From: a bacterium
Lineage (GTDB): Bacteria; Blakebacterota; Blakebacteria; Blakebacterales; Blakebacteraceae
DNA length: 5,392 bases
Direction: 5' to 3'
Assembly: GCA_025774205.1 (NCBI GenBank)
Contig: JALGWK010000317.1
Coordinates: 1 to 5,392 of the forward strand
In this document: positions 1 to 4,766 of the stretch, piece by piece
Layout of the letters: each line of letters begins with the position of its first letter
Numbering within the stretch: position 1 is the stretch's first letter
Notes under the pieces: model-generated
What the model was told of the DNA's origin: nothing
Seen by the model: only the letters and a program-made list of their open reading frames with translations
Databases searched by the model: none
Translations under genes and position numbers: made by a program

Positions 1-110
1 CCGATGCCGTGCTCGAGGAGCGTCGTGAGAATATGGTCTCCGGGCGACGATCACTCATGGCCCGTGAAGCCGCCAGCATCGCTGCCTGGAGGGCGCGCGG
101 GCAGGTATAG
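1..110 (+). CDS. C-terminal end of an unidentified protein (5' end outside window)
   Basis: An open frame enters the window in frame 3 and stops at the TAG at 108-110, giving 35 residues that end in AAWRARGQV. The peptide is rich in Ala, Arg and Glu, looks helical, and has no membrane segment or motif I recognise. It is favoured as a real gene end because its amino-acid make-up is plausible and because it faces the minus-strand operon convergently, with a GC-rich inverted repeat in between. The start and most of the protein lie outside the window, so no function is proposed. Confidence 0.5.
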   Translation, partial: DAVLEERRENMVSGRRSLMAREAASIAAWRARGQV

Positions 111-124
111 ACCCGCCGATCGAT

Positions 125-154
125 CACCCCCCCGCTGATGTTGTGCCGGGGGTG
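125..154. terminator. Inverted repeat between convergent genes, possible terminator
   Basis: CACCCCC (125-131) and GGGGGTG (148-154) form a 7-bp GC stem with a 16-nt loop. It lies in the 77-bp gap between the ends of two convergent genes, where a bidirectional terminator would fit. No T-rich run follows on either strand, which argues against a standard archaeal terminator. The call rests on position and stem only. Confidence 0.25.
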
Positions 155-187
155 TTGAGCGCACTCTTTCGATCACGCGCCGTCACG

Positions 188-848
188 CTACTGGAATGGA
201 TTCCAGCCTCTCTCCCAGATGGTTACGGCAAGGTTGTACCCGCCGTGGAGAACGATTGCGGCGATCAGGTACCCCAGGGCCCTGTTGAACAGGGGTCTGG
301 AGAGATCGTGCCGTGATTCCCGCCAGATCGTCACGAGGCCGAGGGAAGCGATCATGGAGGCCGAAACGTGCAGGAGGCTGCCGAAGTTCCAGGATCCTGA
401 GGTAGAGAAGGTTCTCGATGGCGGCGAATATGAGAGCGCTCACCGCGGCCGCCACGATGATCTGATATCCGTGCTTGACCAGATAAGGTCTCGTCTCCAC
501 GACCATGGCGATCACCGCGATCTTGAGGACCTCTTCGGCGGTCGGCCCCCAGATGAAAGGGCCGAGCGGTCCGGCGCCATACAGAAAGGCGCCGAGGATG
601 GCCAGCGGACCGCCGATTAATCCCGCGCCGAGGGTGATCCCCCACGACTGCGGGAGCGTCGTGGATCCGATCCTCTCCGCGTAACGCCTGGAGTACGGGG
701 TCTGATCACCCCGATGGAGATGGGCCAGATGCGGTTCCTCCCAGACCGAGTGCTCGCTCCTCTCCCGTTCCGAACTCTCCGGGACAGACCGTGAGAGAGC
801 CGGCTCGCGGGACAGGTCGTCACCGGACCTGGTTCTTCGTCGGGACAT
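188..848 (-). pseudogene. PrsW-family intramembrane metalloprotease, frameshifted
   Basis: This is a multi-pass membrane protein of the PrsW/CPBP-like glutamic-type protease family, which cuts membrane-associated substrates; the substrate here is unknown. Counting from the ATG at 848-846, residues 1-60 form a charged, probably cytoplasmic tail. Hydrophobic segments follow, with the family motifs EEVLK (E105, E106, K109) and ENLLYL (E145, N146). After L153 (about position 390) the frame is broken. One base further on (AAC at 388-386) the family sequence resumes as NFGSLLHVSAS, with a conserved His, and runs through LHGGYN (about 201-205) to a TAG at 190-188. With one base skipped the product is 219 residues and has all four family motifs. 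Unrepaired, the first frame runs on to a stop at 185-183 with a polar, non-family tail. The start at 848 is preferred over a GTG at 857 because GGGGGTGAT sits 4 nt upstream of it. It is the third gene of the operon, 30 bp after the anchored YbjQ gene. Family assignment is strong; whether the lesion is genomic or an assembly error is open. Confidence 0.8.
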
Positions 849-861
849 CGATATCACCCCC
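849..861 (-). promoter_or_regulatory. Shine-Dalgarno site that decides the PrsW start
   Basis: On the minus strand, GGGGGTGAT (861-853) lies 4 nt before the ATG at 848. It matches the archaeal consensus GGAGGTGATC closely. The alternative GTG at 857 lies inside this site, so it is unlikely to be the true start. Confidence 0.65.
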
Positions 862-878
862 GCCGGGATGGTGCCGGA

Positions 879-1373
879 TCAGACAGCCCGGCTGACTTTA
901 TAGGCGGTACCATAGACGAATACCTCAGCCATGACCTTGCCCCGGGATACCGGGCCGCCGCCGACCGTCGAAGTCTCTTGCCGGAAACACCAGATGACAT
1001 TGCAGTTCTTGCGTTCGGCCTGCTCCATCATCCTCAGGGTCGCCTCTCTTCGCGCACGGTTCATGATCCGCTCATACGTACCGACCTGTCCCCCGACGAG
1101 CTTTTTCAAGCCGCCCAGGAAACGCTTGAACTGGTCGGATGCGATCACTACCTGTCCGCCGACGAAGACGCCTTCATCTGCTGTCCAGCCGGCCGGAAGT
1201 GTCCGGAGATCAGAGATCGTCAGATCCATCTTCTCGAAGTGCGCTTCCCGTTCCGTCAGGTCCTTCAGATGAGCAATTTCCGTGGCTCTTCCGACGAAGT
1301 ACCCGAGCAGAATGAGTCCGACACCGAAAACCAGGAAGTTTATGATGCCGAGGGCTTCCAGGAAATCACTCAT
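879..1373 (-). CDS. Membrane-anchored YbjQ/UPF0145-domain protein
   Basis: The product has 164 residues. Residues 8-28 form one hydrophobic segment (starting LGIINFLVFGVGLILLG), followed by a charged linker of about 20 residues (EIAHLKDLTEREAHFEKMD). From about residue 55 to the end it carries a YbjQ/UPF0145 domain (Pfam PF01906, named putative heavy-metal-binding). Typical features are FLGGLKKLVGGQVGTYERIMNRAR, given here as FLGGLKKLVGGQ plus TYERIMNRAR, then the helix REATLRMMEQAE and the closing strand VFVYGTAYKV. Members with known structure are soluble pentamers with no proven function; the N-terminal anchor would place this one at the membrane. It overlaps the preceding YbjQ gene by 4 bp (ATGA at 1373-1370), indicating translational coupling. 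It differs from its neighbour in having Cys in the NCNVIWCF strand where the neighbour reads NAVLNVRF. The frame is intact. Confidence 0.85.
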   Translation of the reverse strand: MSDFLEALGIINFLVFGVGLILLGYFVGRATEIAHLKDLTEREAHFEKMDLTISDLRTLPAGWTADEGVFVGGQVVIASDQFKRFLGGLKKLVGGQVGTYERIMNRARREATLRMMEQAERKNCNVIWCFRQETSTVGGGPVSRGKVMAEVFVYGTAYKVSRAV

Positions 1374-1690
1374 GATTCCACCACCACCACGGCAGTTCCA
1401 TAGGCATAGAGTTCGGCTGCCCCGGCGGTTATCGCGCTGGTAGTGAACCTGACATTGAGGACCGCGTTGGCTCCGAGTTCTTCCGCCTGGTTGAGCATCC
1501 GCTGCATCGCTTCGCGGCGGGCCTCGGTGAGCAGTTCGGTATAGGCCGTCAACTCACCCCCGACGATGTTCTTTAAGCCGGCCATGAAGTCCCGACCGGC
1601 GTGCTTCGCCCGGATGGTGTTGCCCTGGACGAGCCCGAGTATCTTGACAATCTCTTTACCAGGCACAGATTCCGTATTGATGACGAGCAT
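1370..1690 (-). CDS. YbjQ/UPF0145 family protein (soluble)
   Basis: The product has 106 residues, the usual size for a single-domain UPF0145/YbjQ protein (PF01906). It shows the family order: an N-terminal strand (VINTESVPGKEI), a G-x-V-x-G-like turn (GLVQGNTIRA), the signature FMAGLKNIVGGE followed by YTELLTEARREAM, a long helix, then GANAVLNVRF and the final strand YAYGTAVVVVES. There is no signal peptide or membrane segment, so it should be cytoplasmic. The family forms pentamers; the proposed metal binding is not established. The start is firmly supported by AAGGAGTGATC four nt upstream of the ATG. It is the first gene of the operon and a tandem paralogue of the next gene, which adds a membrane anchor, so the two may form mixed rings at the membrane (inference). 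Confidence 0.88.
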   Translation of the reverse strand: MLVINTESVPGKEIVKILGLVQGNTIRAKHAGRDFMAGLKNIVGGELTAYTELLTEARREAMQRMLNQAEELGANAVLNVRFTTSAITAGAAELYAYGTAVVVVES

Positions 1691-1694
1691 GTGA

Positions 1695-1705
1695 GATCAC
1701 TCCTT
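1695..1705 (-). promoter_or_regulatory. Strong archaeal Shine-Dalgarno site for the first YbjQ gene
   Basis: AAGGAGTGATC on the minus strand lies 4 nt before the ATG at 1690. It lacks only one G relative to AGGAGGTGATC, the complement of the archaeal 16S rRNA 3' end. It is the best ribosome binding site in the window. Confidence 0.7.
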
Positions 1706-1842
1706 AAGAAGTTGCATCCGATCAACTGATGAGTCCAACCATATCACACTCTCCATCATATCTTCCCGGGGCTGTTCTCTTCACCTCAATACTACAGGTT
1801 TGCCAGCGCGGCCTGACGCCGGGCTCTCCGTGTACCTGATCC

Positions 1843-1870
1843 GGACCGGAGCAGGGACCGGATTTATCAC
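1843..1870 (+). promoter_or_regulatory. Putative promoter with paired GGACCGGA direct repeats
   Basis: Two exact GGACCGGA repeats start 12 bp apart at 1843 and 1855, directly against a TATA-like GATTTATCAC (1861-1870). A TATA element here would put the transcript start near 1890 and leave a leader of about 70 nt before the ATG at 1960. Repeats touching a TATA box are a common layout for an archaeal activator or repressor site. No regulator is encoded nearby, so the function is inferred from position only. Confidence 0.3.
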
Positions 1871-1959
1871 CTGTTGGTCAAATGGAGGATTCTGTTCATT
1901 GGTAGAAGAGAGAAAGTACCGCTTTCTGATCGCAGTCGCTTCACGTCGAAAGGGATGCA

Positions 1960-2586
1960 ATGGCCGCCGGGAAACGCTTCCAGCCACGTGTGTTCACCTC
2001 GCTCTCACTGGTCACTACCGGTCTCGTGCTCGCCTGCACCGGGACCATCTGTTACCTGAAGCCGCCCTCCCGCATCGCCGAGTGGATCGGCTGGCGGTTT
2101 CTCGGCCTGGAGAAGGGTACCTGGGAAGCTCTCCACACCATCTTCGCCCTGCTCTTCGTGATGGCCGCGTTGACCCACATCATCTACAACCGCAAGGCCC
2201 TCTGGAAACATATGAGAGTGCGCCTGGAGAAGGGCCGGGAGCACTGGCGGGAACTGACCGTCGCCCTCGGTCTGACCGCGGCCTTCATCCTCGTCACCGT
2301 GCTGAACGTCTTCCCGGCCAGTCAAATCATCACCCTCAGTGACCAGTTGAGTGAAGGGTGGGGGAGGGACGGGAAAACCCCGCCAATCGCCCGGATCGAG
2401 AAATTCTCCCTCGACACCTACTGTCACCTGATGGAGATCGACCTCCAGGGGGCAATGCGGGAACTCAAGGCGGCGGGTCTCACCGGTGTCTCAGCCGACA
2501 CCCCGGTGCGTGAAATCGCCCGGACCAACGAGATCGCTCCCATCGAGATCGGCCGCCTGCTGGAGAGGTGGGCAGTTCCGGAGTAG
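1960..2586 (+). CDS. DUF4405-type membrane protein, possible b-type cytochrome
   Basis: The 208-residue product is intact. Residues 12-32, 54-76 and 99-117 are hydrophobic and likely span the membrane. The second segment carries H59 and H73 in the pattern LHTIFALLF...LTHIIYN, which resembles the paired histidines of DUF4405 (PF14358) and related cytochrome b-like proteins. These could bind haem, but that is unproven here. After a polar linker, residues 143-203 form a helical domain (IARIEKFSLDTYCHLMEIDL, then the repeat-like TPVREIARTNEIAPIEIGRLL). This tail has the look of the small 'xxLAxxNGIxPxEIxxxL' modules attached to redox membrane proteins, suggesting that it docks a partner or a second haem protein. 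An in-frame TGA at 1927-1929 rules out starts further upstream, and AGGGAT at 1951-1956 is a weak ribosome binding site. The end overlaps an 18-bp tandem repeat that also repeats the stop codon. Confidence 0.75.
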   Translation: MAAGKRFQPRVFTSLSLVTTGLVLACTGTICYLKPPSRIAEWIGWRFLGLEKGTWEALHTIFALLFVMAALTHIIYNRKALWKHMRVRLEKGREHWRELTVALGLTAAFILVTVLNVFPASQIITLSDQLSEGWGRDGKTPPIARIEKFSLDTYCHLMEIDLQGAMRELKAAGLTGVSADTPVREIARTNEIAPIEIGRLLERWAVPE

Positions 2587-2625
2587 CATGCAGTTCCGGA
2601 GTAGCAAGAGGTTCCGGAGTAAGTG
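2572..2625 (+). repeat. 18-bp tandem repeat, three copies, spanning a stop codon
   Basis: Copies lie at 2572-2589, 2590-2607 and 2608-2625. The first two differ at one base (GCAGTTCCGGAGTAGCA plus T or A). The third keeps the 11-bp core GTTCCGGAGTA but diverges at both ends (12/18 identity to the second copy). The period is six codons, so each copy presents the same in-frame end, VPE followed by a stop: TAG, TAG, then TAA. Only the first stop (2584-2586) is expected to be used by the DUF4405 gene. Replication slippage is the simplest origin. Confidence 0.85.
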
Positions 2626-2654
2626 ATCCCCCGGGTTTCCTGAGCAAAGGATCA
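2624..2654. terminator. Weak inverted repeat between convergent gene ends
   Basis: TGATCC (2624-2629) and GGATCA (2649-2654) could form a 6-bp stem with a 19-nt loop that contains CCCGGG. It lies between the ends of the DUF4405 gene and the sulfotransferase and overlaps the latter's stop codon (2654-2652). There is no adjacent T-rich run, so a terminator role is only possible. Confidence 0.2.
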
Positions 2655-2876
2655 GTCAGATTTGCGGAGGAACGGGTAGAGCCGGTTGCGCAGGGGGGCG
2701 ATAACCGCCTTCACGTACCGGCCCCGTTTCCTCACCCTGAGATCCCTGCGACTGAAGTGCTCCGGCCAGTGACTCTCATTCAGATCAGGTTCGACTCCCT
2801 CCAGCTCACCAAGCCACGATTCATCCTCCTCGTAACCGAATCGGATGAGATCTTCGGATATCGATCCATGGACCTG

Positions 2877-2903
2877 CACCTGTCCCGCGACGCGGGGCAG
2901 GTG
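2877..2903. repeat. 27-bp near-perfect palindrome inside the sulfotransferase gene
   Basis: CACCTGTCCCGCG (2877-2889) and CGCGGGGCAGGTG (2891-2903) are reverse complements except for one T/G pair, which could wobble in RNA. One base (A2890) separates the arms, so a tight hairpin or cruciform is possible. The left edge of the 49-bp duplication (2886) falls within the left arm, which makes this structure a likely cause of the duplication. Confidence 0.8.
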
Positions 2904-2983
2904 ACTGCGCCAGTTGCCGATACTGCCGGCGCTGCGCGACGCGGGGCAGGTGACTGCGCCAGTTGCCGATACTGCCGGCGCTG
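2886..2983. repeat. Perfect 49-bp tandem duplication
   Basis: Positions 2886-2934 and 2935-2983 are identical over all 49 bases, and the match ends exactly at both edges. Because 49 is not a multiple of three, the second copy shifts the reading frame of the sulfotransferase gene. The absence of any difference between copies points to a very recent event or to an assembly artefact. Confidence 0.95.
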
Positions 2984-3520
2984 ATCGCCCGGACGCCGCG
3001 CAGGGCTTTGACTGAATCTTCAGACGGTCTGGCAATGTTGTGATACTGGCTGAATTCCGTCCGCTTCTCCAGGAATGGCATCCGTTCCATCAGGAGTTCC
3101 TGGATTACGTCAGGTTCACGGACCAGGTCTTCATAGCGCAGCGTGATGAAACGCGGATGATCCCGCAGCCTCTCTCCGTAGTCGATGTATTTCTTCCAGT
3201 ACCTCAGGCTCGACCAGTACCGCTCGGGATCTTTCCGGTGCCTGCTGACGACCATATCCCGCGGATCGCGGATCATGTAGATGACGTGAAGGGAGGGCAT
3301 GGTCCGCAGGATCGGACCGGCCACCAGGATGTCGCGGGGCCGCTTGGTGAGAAAGATATCGGCCCGGCGAGAGGGCGGGCTGAAGATGCTGGTCTCATGT
3401 TCGGTGTGCAGATCGATCTCGAAGCAGGCGATCATGATCTCGGCAATGAGTGTCGTGCCCGATCGTGGACCGCACCCGACCACATGTATTCGTTTCATGC
3501 CCATGGAGGTCCTGCTGCCC

Positions 3521-4577
3521 TCACCGATCGAGGTGATCGAGCAGGTCGTTCCGGTAGGGGAAGAGCGCCGGGGTGCCGCCGCTGTGCAGGAAGAGAACGC
3601 TGCTGCCTTCCGGGAAGACACCCTTCCCCAGCAGGTCGAGGAGCCCTGACATGGCCTTTCCGGTGTAGACCGGGTCGAGCAGGATGCCCTCGGTGGTCGC
3701 GACCAGATCGATCGCGTCGGCCACCTCGCGGGTCAAGATGCCGTATCCCTCCTGGAGGTAATCGGGCAGGACGATCACGTCTCCTTCTTCTACCCGCGTC
3801 CCGGTCTCCAGGAGGTCGAAGGTGGCGTCTGATATCTCGCGGACATATCGCGACATCGTCTCTTCATCTTCGGAGACACTGACTCCGATGATCTTCGTCT
3901 TCGGAGAGAGGAGTTTCGCTCCGACCAGGAGCCCGGCCTGGGTGGATCCGGAGCCGGTGGCGTGGACGATCGCGTCGGGCAGATCACCTGTCGCGGAGGT
4001 CTGCCTGAAGATCTCCATGAACGCCTCGACGTAGCCGAGCGCGCCCAGTGGTTCGGTCATCGATCCCTCGACCCTCGAGCCGCCGATGGAGGCGACGTAC
4101 GGTGTTCCACCACTCTCAAGGACTTCCTCCTCGAGGCGGCCGATGGTATCGGCCACAGCCGCGAGCTCCATCATCTTCGTATCGGCGGTCGCGTCCACGA
4201 ACTCCACCCGGGCGTTGAAGAGCGAATCGAGCAGGAGATTGCCGTCCGGCTCGATCGATACTCCTTCTTTCCTGAAGAGGACCAGGATCGACTGCAGGCC
4301 AAGTCTGGCGGTCGCGGCCGCCGTCTGCCGGCACCAGTTCGATTGCACTCCGGCCCAGGTGATGATGGTGTCGGCACCCTTCTCGAGCGCGTCGGCCATG
4401 ATGAACTCGAGTTTACGGGCCTTGTTGCCTCCGAACGCCAGGCCGGTGCCGTCGTCGCGCTTGATCATCAGGTCGATGCCGTCGAATCCGGCCGACAGCC
4501 TCTCCATCCGGGAGGTGAGCCAGGGGGACCAGGGGGAAGGCCCCGATCTTCTCTTTCAGATGCTGCAGGTTATCCAT
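3521..4577 (-). CDS. PLP-dependent enzyme of the D-cysteine desulfhydrase/ACC deaminase family, N-terminal frameshift
   Basis: The long frame (4507-3521, 328 residues) carries the family hallmarks. Counting from the ATG at 4507, KRDD (16-19) and GGNKARKLEF (26-35) contain the PLP lysine K29. Next come QSNWCRQTAAA (55-65), the phosphate-binding ATGSGSTQAGL (183-192), LDPVYTGKA near the active-site tyrosine, and SGGTPALFPY near the C-terminus. The true start is probably the ATG at 4577, behind GGAGGAGAG: it encodes MDNLQHLKEKIGAFPLVPLA plus HLP, the expected family N-terminus, but in another frame. The two join with a one-base shift at 4508-4512, about where a family 'PT' would follow LAHLP, so a few bases may be missing. 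The family includes D-cysteine desulfhydrase (pyruvate, H2S, ammonia), ACC deaminase and L-cysteate sulfo-lyase. Trp replaces the usual His after QSN, so I do not name a substrate. If the frameshift is real, only an internal start at 4507 would give near-full-length enzyme, and that ATG has no ribosome binding site. It is first in an operon with the sulfotransferase. Confidence 0.82.
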
Positions 4578-4582
4578 TCCCT

Positions 4583-4591
4583 CTCTCCTCC
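4583..4591 (-). promoter_or_regulatory. Shine-Dalgarno site that decides the PLP-enzyme start
   Basis: GGAGGAGAG on the minus strand (4591-4583) lies 5 nt before the ATG at 4577; counted from the end of its GGAGG core the spacing is 9 nt. No comparable site precedes the downstream ATG at 4507, which is the reason for placing the true start at 4577 and treating the join at 4508-4512 as a frameshift. Confidence 0.65.
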
Positions 4592-4621
4592 GATCAGACC
4601 TGCCAGAGCCTCACGTTCCAT

Positions 4622-4632
4622 GTCTGCCAGAC
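4622..4632. promoter_or_regulatory. 11-bp palindrome, possible operator half of a pair
   Basis: GTCTGCCAGAC is a perfect inverted repeat with 5-bp arms and one central base. Its centre lies 31 bp, about three helical turns, from the centre of the larger palindrome at 4650-4666, and both share CAGA/TCTG half-sites. On its own it could be chance. Confidence 0.3.
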
Positions 4633-4649
4633 TCCATCGAGACTACCAG

Positions 4650-4666
4650 ACAGATATACTATCTGT
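4650..4666. promoter_or_regulatory. 17-bp palindrome over a TATA-like element, putative operator
   Basis: ACAGATATACTATCTGT has perfect 7-bp arms (ACAGATA and TATCTGT) around TAC. It contains the most AT-rich stretch of the spacer, GATATACTAT, which reads as a TATA-like box on both strands. A dimeric repressor bound here would block TATA-binding protein for one or both divergent genes. A metal-responsive regulator of the DtxR or Fur type would suit the metal transporter gene next to it. That link is inference; the sequence does not match a consensus I know for certain. Confidence 0.45.
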
Positions 4667-4751
4667 GAATCGGGGCTTCTGAAAGTCTGACGTATTGCGG
4701 AAGAGGTTCGAAAGACGTAAGGTCAGGGCATCAGATATCGGAACGTCGAAC

Positions 4752-4758
4752 GGAGCAG
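4752..4758 (+). promoter_or_regulatory. Ribosome binding site for the metal-binding protein
   Basis: GGAGCAG ends 8 nt before the ATG at 4767. It supports this start over a TTG at 4695, as does the signal sequence that begins immediately after the ATG. Confidence 0.45.
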
Positions 4759-4766
4759 TTGCCGGG

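Larger units (their letters stand above)
1691..1959. other. Divergent intergenic region between the YbjQ operon and the DUF4405 gene
   Basis: This 269-bp spacer holds no credible gene. For the minus-strand operon, two weak TATA-like elements are visible, AAGATATGA (1764-1756) and GTGATATGG (1747-1739), which would give leaders of roughly 25-45 nt. For the plus-strand gene, TTTATC (1863-1868) is the best TATA-like element. It is preceded by two copies of GGACCGGA (1843-1850 and 1855-1862) spaced 12 bp apart. None of these is strong on its own. Confidence 0.4.
2652..3504 (-). pseudogene. PAPS-dependent sulfotransferase family protein, broken by a 49-bp duplication
   Basis: Sulfotransferases of this type (PF13469/PF00685) move a sulfuryl group from PAPS to an alcohol or amine acceptor. 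Counting from the ATG at 3504, the 5'-phosphosulfate loop is CGPRSGTT (residues 11-18), the 3'-phosphate motif is MIRDPRDMVVSRHR (77-90, with S87), the RYEDLV motif is at 123-128, and the C-terminal ISAGSIGNWRSHL block starts at about 174. Just after this the frame shifts because a 49-bp segment is present twice in tandem (2886-2934 and 2935-2983). As it stands translation ends at 2823-2821 after 227 residues, with a foreign tail. Removing one copy gives exactly 268 codons ending at 2654-2652, with a normal tail (GQVQVHGSISEDL to FLRKSD). The ATG at 3498 is an alternative start. The gene begins 16 bp after the PLP-enzyme stop, so the two are probably co-transcribed. The acceptor is unknown. 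Family is certain; loss of function is likely but the tail may be partly dispensable. Confidence 0.85.
4578..4766. other. Divergent regulatory region between PLP enzyme and metal-binding protein genes
   Basis: This 189-bp spacer separates two divergent genes. It holds an 11-bp palindrome (4622-4632), a 17-bp palindrome over a TATA-like element (4650-4666), and three xCCAGA-type motifs (TGCCAGA at 4601 and 4625, TACCAGA at 4644). A further CAGATAT lies at 4732-4738. The stretch from 4680 to 4766 is the presumed leader of the plus-strand gene and shows no credible gene. Confidence 0.5.

Noticed and set aside
386-392. Programmed ribosomal frameshifting in the PrsW, PLP enzyme or metal-binding protein genes
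   Set aside because: None of the three sites has a standard slippery heptamer. The PLP enzyme and metal-binding genes also seem to lack expected residues at the join, which points to deletion. The C4 run at 4957-4960 is the only mildly slippery spot.
855-857. GTG at 857 as the PrsW start
   Set aside because: It overlaps the Shine-Dalgarno sequence that serves the ATG at 848, so ribosomes could not use both.
2584-2621. Pyrrolysine readthrough of the two TAG codons in the 18-bp repeat
   Set aside because: TAG also ends the partial gene at 110 and the restored PrsW frame at 188, so it looks like an ordinary stop here. The repeat itself explains the stop series.
2886-2983. CRISPR array or mobile element explanation for the 49-bp repeat
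   Set aside because: There are only two directly adjacent copies without spacers, and they lie inside a coding gene.
3040-3882. Long plus-strand open frame of 280 codons opposite the sulfotransferase and PLP enzyme
   Set aside because: It is antisense to two clearly recognisable genes, rich in Arg, Gly and Pro as expected from a GC-rich shadow frame, and has no family features or ribosome binding site.
3962-4690. Plus-strand open frame of 242 codons opposite the PLP enzyme
   Set aside because: It mirrors the codons of a recognised enzyme on the other strand, runs through the divergent promoter, and has low-complexity GC-driven composition.
4706-4751. Hairpin from GTTCG (4706-4710) and CGAAC (4747-4751) as a structured leader or riboswitch
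   Set aside because: The arms are short, the longer pairing needs a 4-nt bulge, and I recognise no conserved riboswitch core.
4695-4766. TTG start at 4695 giving a 24-residue extension of the metal-binding protein
   Set aside because: The extension is strongly basic and would bury the signal segment; the ATG at 4767 has its own ribosome binding site and begins a normal signal sequence.
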